Part shown: piece after piece, positions 56,811-64,000 of the stretch
Numbering within the stretch: position 1 is the first letter of the stretch
How the letters are laid out: each line of letters starts with the position of its first letter
Assembly (NCBI GenBank): GCA_008477525.1
Contig: SPDT01000013.1
Location: 853,501-917,500, forward strand
DNA: 64,000 bases
Origin: Hypomyces perniciosus
Taxonomy: Eukaryota; Ascomycota; Sordariomycetes; Hypocreales; Hypocreaceae
Reading direction: 5' to 3'
Notes under the pieces: model-generated
What the model saw: the letters and a program-made list of their open reading frames with translations, nothing else
Told to the model about the DNA's origin: nothing
The model's database searches: none
Translations under genes and position numbers: made by a program

Positions 56811-57405
56811 ATGGGAGTGTGCCAATCGTGCCTTGGGCGGCGGGACAAGGATATTTACGACGAGGTACGCTGGACTGCTGGTGTTGCACGTGTTGCACGG
56901 CTCTAATGAGGCATCGCAGAATGAGGAGAACCGGCTCTTGTATGACGATGGCAACGGCATGCAGTATGGGAGTTTCGGCGACGCCGCATTGAATGGGGAT
57001 AGCGACACGGCGGAAGCGCAGCGCGAGAACGAGGCGCTTCAGAGAGTGGTTGCCAAGACGTCCAAGTAGGTTCTTATTCTCCCCTGATGGATGTTTGCGG
57101 ACTGACAGATCTTCAGCAATATGGTCGACATCTTCGAAATTGCCCCGCAAGACTCGGCCGGTAGAGGTTCATCGACGCCTTTCGCCTACGCTGGACAAGG
57201 CGCCCGTGTAGCTCGGTATCACCATCTCGTGTCGAAGTTGAATGCACAGGAAAACAGTCCGCCTGCTGGCATCAAGGTTGACTGGCTTGCGGACGAGGAC
57301 ACGGTCGAAATGCATAATGAACGCCCGGCCAGCCTAAAGACACTCGACGAGGACGGTGCTGCTCTTGTCGGGACGTTTGCAGACGCGGCCGCGGCCATGA
57401 AGTAA
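56811..57405 (+). CDS. LAMTOR1/Meh1-like Ragulator (EGO complex) anchor protein
   Basis: Exons 56811-56864, 56920-57065 and 57117-57405 (introns 55 and 51 nt, the first with CTAAT) give 162 residues. The N-terminus MGVCQSCLGRR carries Gly2 for myristoylation and Cys4/Cys7 for palmitoylation, as in LAMTOR1 (p18) and yeast Meh1/Ego1, which tether Ragulator to the vacuole or late-endosome membrane. Then come an acidic LLYDDGNGMQYGSFG patch, the REXEALQRVVAKTS helix and NMVDIFEIAP, all in the order known for fungal family members. The first exon is only 18 codons, so frame scanning alone misses the real start; open sequence upstream of 56811 is out of the family pattern. Role: scaffold for Rag/Gtr GTPases in TORC1 amino-acid signalling (by homology). 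Confidence 0.85.
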
Positions 57406-59819
57406 TGGTCTCCATCGGTCTCGCGCCATGGCCCGCAGTAGAGGGCCCTGGCCGAAGCCCAGGACGGGAAATATGTATGGCGGATATCAGCAGGATGGAG
57501 GATTCAGAGCACTTACGCGACATTTCCTTTCTCTCTCTCTCAATACCCAGGTTTTGCCCAAGAGAAGCATACATACGAGTAAGCTGCAAATCCGGCAATG
57601 GCGGCGTCTCAAGCGGGGCGTCCCTCGAACCGAGATTTTCCAAGTTTACGAGACTCAAGATTTCTTTTTTAATGTCCGCATGACCAGGGGCGGCAAGCGT
57701 GTGTACCAAGCAACAAGAAACCCAAAACAAGACAAGAAAGCCAGAAAAAAAAATATACATTGAAGCTAACAAGACATCAATCAACCCCAACCCCAATCGA
57801 TTGACATTGATATCGCAAAATTGGGACAGGATTGACAGGGCTCACCAGACGCAGACGGTTGTGTGTGGGCTCGTGACCTGAGCGATTGCGAGATATTGCG
57901 AGATATTATTATTAAAAGGGGACAGCCCCCGGCCGTTCACAGCCACAGGCTATCTCTGAAAAAACGGTCGATTCCTCTCCTCCACCACAATGTGCCCATT
58001 GAGCATCAGACACGTGCGCGGCTTACTCGGTGGGGACCGTTAGTGCCAGGACTGGTATTCTTAGCTAGCCGTCAGATTTGCTTTTAGCCTGGTTCTTCGT
58101 CGGCCGCGGCTCGCACCGCTCTTTTAGTTCCACGGGTTCCATTTGAGGGGTGGACAGGGTCGGGAGCTTGCCGCACATCTACCAAGGCATCGGGAACGTA
58201 TCGAAGGAACCAAATCTTCGGGATCATGGTGGACGTGTGAAGCCCAGTCGACGTCTGCGGGCTGTCCAGGGCGAGACAAGGCAACGCAGCCACCCCCGGC
58301 AGCCACCCCCCGGTACTAGTCGAGTGAGCGCGGCGCAGAACGGGCGCTGTTGGGACTCGGCAGCGAAGCGGCGGCAGCAGCAGTGACAGCAGAGGGAGGG
58401 GGGTGGTGACAGAAAACGACGTGCCACGGGCGTCTCCGTCGCGTCTAAAAGTACGAGCAGAGCAGCAGCCACTGCAGACTGCAGACAGACGGACGGCAAT
58501 GGCTTTGCTCGTCTGCCCAGCAACGCCGTGACGGCAAGTTGGCCATAGCATAGCCGCTGAACACGGGCTTTTGTGATTATGGACACGGGGCCTCACTCGA
58601 CTTCTCCACTCTCCCCCCCCTCACGCTGACCCCCGAATTGCGTCTCTCCCATTTAATATCATATCCCACTTGCCTGATATTGGCCTGGGGCCAAAAAGCC
58701 TCGTTTTTGGTCCGAGTTCCCTTGTTGAAGATGACAGGAGTCTTTTTGCAAAGCCCCTATCCGCCGATCCAAATCGTCATCATACCACAACACTCACTCA
58801 ATTGTCGCAATTCTCACAATTGTCATCTGTGTGCCTCGCCAATGTCCTAGCCCCATCCATCCCACTTGATTCCTATGTTCCCGCCCCGTGACATGGCCCT
58901 GGTCTGGCCACAAACGCGATAAGCGAGCAGCTTGCTTTACTGAATATGTGCGTTGGTTGGTTGCGCAGTGAGGTCGCCTCTGCCCATCAGACGCACAGCG
59001 CCGGACATCGGTCGTTGGCTCCTGAGGCGATACCCACAGACAGACGGACACAATACTCTGGCTGCTACTACTCGCTCATACCTACGGCACCATAGCAGCA
59101 CACGATGGATATTGGACGCACTCGGCGCTCGCCCCCGCCTGAGGCTTTCGTCATAGTAAATGCAACCCCTGGCCACTCACAGTGACATGGTGGGCCACCC
59201 ACAAGCTGGCCCAGCCCACCATCAAATGGATTCTGCAGCGTTCTGAGTCGAGCCCTGACGCCGGGGAGCCATGCCCTTGAGCAAGCCGAAGGAATAAGCC
59301 GTTTCGGGTTCACAGAACCTAGGTATCTTGAAAAAAAATAAGGAGTGCGAGACGGGTAAAGACACAACGAAAAGTCAAAAGCCTAAGTTCCCTCGCGCCA
59401 ATCATACAAAAGAAGCCGATCAAATCCATCCTTTTTGACCGGCCCATGAAACCGTCTTTTTGTGTGTCCTCGGGCAAGGCAAAACAAACCAAAAAAATGG
59501 TGAACCAGAAATAACAGCGAACAGTTTCCATGGCCCAGCAGCTCCCCCCCCTCCCCCCTCCCCCCCAAATTAAACGAACAAGAGATCCCTTTCGCGCCGA
59601 TTTGACCCAAGTACTGCGTCGTGCCCAGTTTCTAATATCCACCGATCGATCCATGCCTCCGTGGCCTTGTCTTCTGTAAGCTGACTTTCCCCTCGTCGTC
59701 GTCGTCGTCACTGGAGCAGAAGACTTGTTAGCCACGGTGTTCCCGTTGTTCTGTGCCACAAATGCATTGCCCCGGCTGCCGTCCCCAGCCTCTGTTGCCG
59801 GCCTAAACGGGAAATTTTC
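57406..59819. other. Spacer without a supported gene
   Basis: Open frames such as 58084-58596 (minus) are Arg/Pro/Ala/Ser-rich and follow GC-rich sequence rather than a family. C-runs lie at 58,610-58,620 and 59,545-59,566. A possible second exon of the next gene may lie within 59319-59759 on the minus strand. Confidence 0.4.
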
Positions 59820-60158
59820 TCATACCTGTCCAAGCGACTGTAGCCTCTGTTCATGTTCCTCGCGCATCCGATAGATCTGATCTAGCACCTCCTCCATATC
59901 ACCACATGTTCGTTCGATGGTGGCACTGCGGTTGCCCTCGAGCCGCCAGCGCTGCACGTCGCGATACATCTTGTCGTAACGCCGCTGCTTCTTCTCTGTG
60001 TCGTGACACAGCTTACAGACGTCTTGGTCAACCTTGGTTTCATAGACGAGCTTGAGCCCACACGTCTCTCCCATCCGATATTCCTTATTGCACTGCTGGC
60101 GGAAATGGCCCCAGCGCCAGTAGCCACAGCTCCAACGGGTTTGATCGAAGTAGCACAT
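59820..60158 (-). CDS. Small conserved fungal Cys-containing protein
   Basis: From the ATG at 60158 the frame gives 112 residues: MCYFDQTRWSCGYWRWGHF, CNKEYRMGETCGLKLVYE, VCKLCHDTEKKQRRYDKM, then the helix GNRSATIERTCGDMEEVLDQIYRM, ending near LQSLGQ. Two Cys clusters (C12/C24 region with ETCG, and CKLC) look like a small metal-binding fold, and a basic helix follows. I know this pattern from uncharacterised Sordariomycete proteins and cannot name a function. The codon before the stop reads CAG/GTATGA, a good splice donor, so the protein probably continues into a downstream exon (candidate frame ending in the 59319-59759 region, starting with NNGNTVANKS). The frame is open upstream to 60428, but that part is leader-like. 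Confidence 0.65.
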   Translation of the reverse strand: MCYFDQTRWSCGYWRWGHFRQQCNKEYRMGETCGLKLVYETKVDQDVCKLCHDTEKKQRRYDKMYRDVQRWRLEGNRSATIERTCGDMEEVLDQIYRMREEHEQRLQSLGQV

Positions 60159-63100
60159 ATTGTCGATTCGTTGGTGGACGGCCGCGAGCGAGCCGAGCGC
60201 AAGGGAGGGGAGAAAGCTGCAGAGCGAACAAAAATCGTCAGCCAGTGAACCATGCCAACGTGATGGCATCCCTCCAGGACCCATCTCCCAGCACAACAGT
60301 GACCCTCCCGCTCCCATCGATTTCCAAAGACAGGACAATGCGAAAGACGACAACCGAAGTTTAAAGAACCTACTGTAAACAACACTGCTAGGAAACCGTG
60401 GCTTTGAGGCTAGCGTCGGGGTCGTCAATGCAGAACACCCTGTTTAGCCCTGCCGGTTTCTCGTTCGTATATTCGGCCGAGATGATCTCGAGCCGCTTTC
60501 GCCTTGGTCTCTCTTTGTTTCCGAAGCTAGTCTGGTGGGTTTGTCAACTTGATACAACATTGGGGATACACAAGCTAACTTATACTCGCCTGAACACAAG
60601 CCTTCTCCATTCGACCCTCGCCCTATTCTTCTACCATCCAGCGCTTTACAACCCAATCCGCGGTGGGACTTACAGCGACCAACAAGCTCCTTGGATTACA
60701 CGGGCCAACAGACGTCGTCATTATCGTGCTGCTTCCTGCGGGATAAAAAAAGAGGCTTTGGTACGTGGATTGGGTATCCGTACTTTTTGCCCTATACCTT
60801 TTCTCCAGCTACACGCCCCCCTTTTTTTTAAGGCCGGCGACACCCCTCCCCCCTGCGACCGGTGACGGCGTTTGCTGTAGCACGTTCCTAGGTGGCATAG
60901 TAGGGGGGAGTGTGAGTGTGAATGTGAGTGTGCGTGCGTGTGGGGGTGGTTGAGCGTGCAAGTCGACGACATACAGATCACCACCACCACCACCCCTACT
61001 GCTTCAACATTGTTTAATTATTAGTACTACTATACACAACCAGTGGGTTCTGTTCGACAAGTCAAAGTCCTTGCAGCACTACGTCTAGACCTAGAATGTT
61101 GCTTTCGGTCTCTACCCGTGAACTCTTCATCTACCTGGCCCCATCTGGGGAGGGGTCCCCGGTTGTGTGCTCATGAGCCCGCTGGATGTTTGCCACGTTG
61201 ATCCAGCCTCATAGGTCATCCTAGTGGGAAAAACCAGAGTCGGATGTCCCCGCTGATTCATCTACTACATACATGCCAGCTTCGTACACACAATACGCAC
61301 TACAGGCATACATTCGTTCATAGATGAGGCGCAAGGCCGGCCACAGCCAGAGTTACTCCGTACAGGGAGGGAGAAACAAGGAAGACATCTCCCGAAGGAC
61401 CGAAGGAGGGGTGGTCTACGGGGAGGCCTTCCACCTGTTTGTACCTACAGTGTCACGCCTCTGCCCTTTCTCCTTGTGCCTGACCCGTCTTTGATTGGGC
61501 ACTGAAGAAACTCGCGTCTGCCTGTTAGCTCTTTTTAGCACATTGGCACAACAGCAGACAGCTTTTATGCACTATGCAGGCCACCGTCTGGGCGGCCATG
61601 TTGCTACTGGGATAAACTGTATCCTTCCCGCTGCGGGCCTCTCGTCCAGGTCTCAATTCTCTCGCCACAACGAGTGGGTGACTCGATCTGCGGCCATTGT
61701 GGGTCTTTCTGATGGTTCGTCCCGAGGACGGACAAGTGTCAAGAAACGGGGGACCCAGACCGCTTAGGAAATGATTCCAGATGTCGATTTCGGTGAGTAC
61801 CAGGGCCATGGTTCGTTTCTTGGTGCCCGCTGTGGAAGAGACTCAACAGAACAGCAGCGGGCGTGTGGACAGGGCTGGCCGGATAGTGGGTGTGGATATT
61901 ATTACCCTCCCTGGCCGCCTGTGCGGCCGTTTGTGTGTTTGCGATAACTAAACTTCCCGCTGGCAATCTTTCTGTTTTTCTCCATGCAGTTCTCGAGATC
62001 CGAACGTTTCACATTGCTGCCGGGAGAGATGGGGCGAGAGCCAGGCTGTCACGACCAGACCATCCGGACTACCTTTTCGGCTTGTTTGTCTGTCACGACG
62101 CATTGCAGCACTGCCCACTTTCATTTCACCCCATACGAGTACATCCAAACGTACACGGTGTGCCTTGTGTGAGAGTGAGAGTGCGTTTCTCGCTACTCAC
62201 CTGCCGCCTCTCCGCCGTCTTCCCCGGGTTTCACAGTTGCTATTCATGTACGATCATGCTGCTTCTACCGGATACACACACCCAGGACCGGGGAAACTAG
62301 AGCTTGTATCCACAGTGAAAGCCGGCAAGTCTGACTGCAGACAGGGCAACAGCTAGCAATCATCACACATCACCGTTGCATGCGGCTTCTCGGCTAGGTT
62401 CAGGGAAGTGCCGCCCGACGACTGACGTTGGTTATCAAAGGAGGCCCCTCCAAGGAGTATTGATGAATTAATGCTCGAGTGCTGTGATCGTTTACAACGT
62501 CGTGATTTCTGGGAGGTACCATGGCTCGCCAGGAGTCTCTGGCAATGGAGGTCTATTTTAGGGGGTTTCGGTCAATGACACCTCATCAGGTCTTCCTCTC
62601 CGCTAGGCATCCCTTTGTCTTACGACTCAATTCAACAACTCTGCTCTAGAAGCGAGGATGCAGAGCGCCCGTGCATACCTCTCAACTCACATGAATATCT
62701 ACTAGGCTCGCCAGGGGGTGCGTGGGTGTCCGGCTCGATCCCCCGTCGATTAGGTGCTTGAAAGCGAGAAGGTTATCTCCACTGGAGATTTGTATTCCCC
62801 CATCCTCCATCCAGGAGCTCGTCGGCAAACCTGATGGCGGGGGGTGGCTGGAGTACTTACTTGTATTGATCTTGCCAACGTGGCAGCACTCGTCTGGACG
62901 GGGGCTTGTCTTATCCCCAAGCATTGCATGGTGGTCATTTTGCGAACTGCATGGCAGAATGCATCAGCATCTTGCTAGGGAGATGCCTGAGGGCGTGCTT
63001 GGCCAAGAATTCTACATCCTCACCTGATCTTTATCCATCATATATGTACAACTCACGCTCTGTATACCTCGTTCGGACTCAAACCCCTGTCGAGACACTC

Positions 63101-64000
63101 ATATTTGGTATAGCTAGTGTACCGCTGCAAGAGCTGCGGGAGAGACTAGAGATGGAGTCGGCAGTGTCTCCTGGAAGGCTGTGCTGGCAACGCAAGACAA
63201 GAGCAAACAATGAAGCCGGGATGGGGACGATTGGGAAGGGCTGGATCCCTGTCAAGTCAATGACCAGCGGATTTGTCGCCAACTGGATCGGAAGGGACAA
63301 CACTGCTTCCGGGATGAGGCAATGTGCTGGTCAACAAGACAGCCACAGCAGCATATCGGAATCCGGAGCGGCCGGGGGTCAAGAGAGGCCATTATCGCGT
63401 ACACCCTCAGAGATGCATGACGTGGGCCGTGAGCTTATCGCTGGCAGATCGGATACATTGCAAGTCGCGGCCAATTCACACGACCAAGTTCTCGAAGTGG
63501 CGTTAAGACAGGGAGACAGACAGGCAGACAGACACCTCGTGAAAGAGATGAGACGTGCCTATGTCAAAAAGAAGGAATAATTGTATCACCAAAAACCACT
63601 TTTGGGGCAACACAGCGCTTGAGGCTGAAGTATTGATCGTCTATCATCAATCAAGCTGCACGAGCGGACTGTGATCCGCGGCCATGTTGGACTAATACGG
63701 CAGCCTGCATAGAGACTGAAGGACGGGTGTCGGTATCGATTTTGTCGTGGTGAGGGTCCGAGTACATGCCGGCGACCAGCTCTGCGCGCCCAGAGACGCA
63801 CATACCAAGGGATGGACAACGTGGACGACAACGAGCTCACATGATGCAGAGACCAAGTCAGGGAGCTTGCAACGTATCTGATGAGTTGGCCTACTGCTTT
63901 GGGAGGGGCCTGCATCGCCATGACGGTCTGGACATCGGGCTCATGACATTGAACAGGTGGACGGGGGAAAGGGGGCATCGAGAAGCAAGGGCTCGGTCGC
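60159..64000. other. 3.8-kb right-end region without a supported gene
   Basis: Many frames of 60-224 codons are open; the longest (62906-63580, plus) has Ser/Arg/Gly-rich content and no motif or family. GT/GTGA-type microsatellite at 60,905-60,950 and one exact TACTCCGTA at 61354-61362. No RNA gene recognised. A gene with many short exons could still be hidden. Confidence 0.4.

Noticed and set aside
58084..58596. 170-codon open frame, minus strand
   Set aside because: Arg/Pro/Ser-rich reading of GC-rich DNA; the opposite strand is also open in part and no motif is seen.
62906..63580. 224-codon open frame, plus strand
   Set aside because: Longest frame in the right end, but it shows no domain, signal or splice context; kept as unassigned spacer.

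Overview
The window is nuclear DNA of a filamentous ascomycete. The evidence is genes with several short GT-AG introns (mostly 53-190 nt) carrying CTAAC or CTAAT branch sites, long AT-richer spacers, and families typical of Pezizomycotina: the Fung_rhodopsin membrane family, an Hce2-type secreted protein, an NWD NACHT N-terminal domain, a GT15 mannosyltransferase and an ent-kaurene-oxidase-like P450. A Sordariomycete, probably hypocrealean, is my inference from the look of the proteins. No rRNA, tRNA, CRISPR array or prokaryotic feature was recognised.

Left part (1-17,100), gene-poor: a small spliced secreted Kre9/Knh1-like protein (530-1004), a seven-helix rhodopsin-family protein (3135-4484), a repeat-rich spacer with a 121-bp MITE-like element, a secreted amidase (6579-8555), a 94-residue protein with a dual-lipidation N-terminus (10449-10733), a GNAT-type acetyltransferase split into five exons (12125-13355) and an Artemis/SNM1-type nuclease gene (13962-16346).

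Middle (17,100-31,000): a cytochrome P450, then on the minus strand the nucleolar helicase Mak5, the giant nuclear-basket coiled-coil protein Mlp1/TPR (28309-22040) and an unrecognised 221-residue gene. A 12-bp minisatellite lies at about 31.0 kb.

Right part (31,700-60,200), gene-dense: an Hce2 effector-like protein, an orphan NLR N-terminal domain, the histone chaperone Hir1/HIRA, a GT15 mannosyltransferase, a nucleotide-sugar transporter, a GDP-mannose pyrophosphorylase-like protein, a two-RRM protein with a probable GC-AG intron, a dynamin-like GTPase, a YBR137W-like protein, a membrane-anchored gene whose frame is interrupted, a Thr/Val-rich secreted protein, a LAMTOR1/Meh1 homologue and a small conserved Cys-containing protein. 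The last 3.8 kb holds no gene I can support.

Three neighbours (38,986-45,413) all serve glycosylation: donor synthesis, Golgi nucleotide-sugar import and mannose transfer. Otherwise the neighbours share no obvious pathway and most are housekeeping genes. The 9-mer TACGGAGTA (or its complement) occurs at least 13 times, always outside the genes. The least ordinary items are the lipidated 94-residue protein, the stand-alone NACHT_N protein, the two genes whose frames are restored only by removing 28-31-nt GT...AG segments, and the MITE-like element. I found no clear new multi-gene system.
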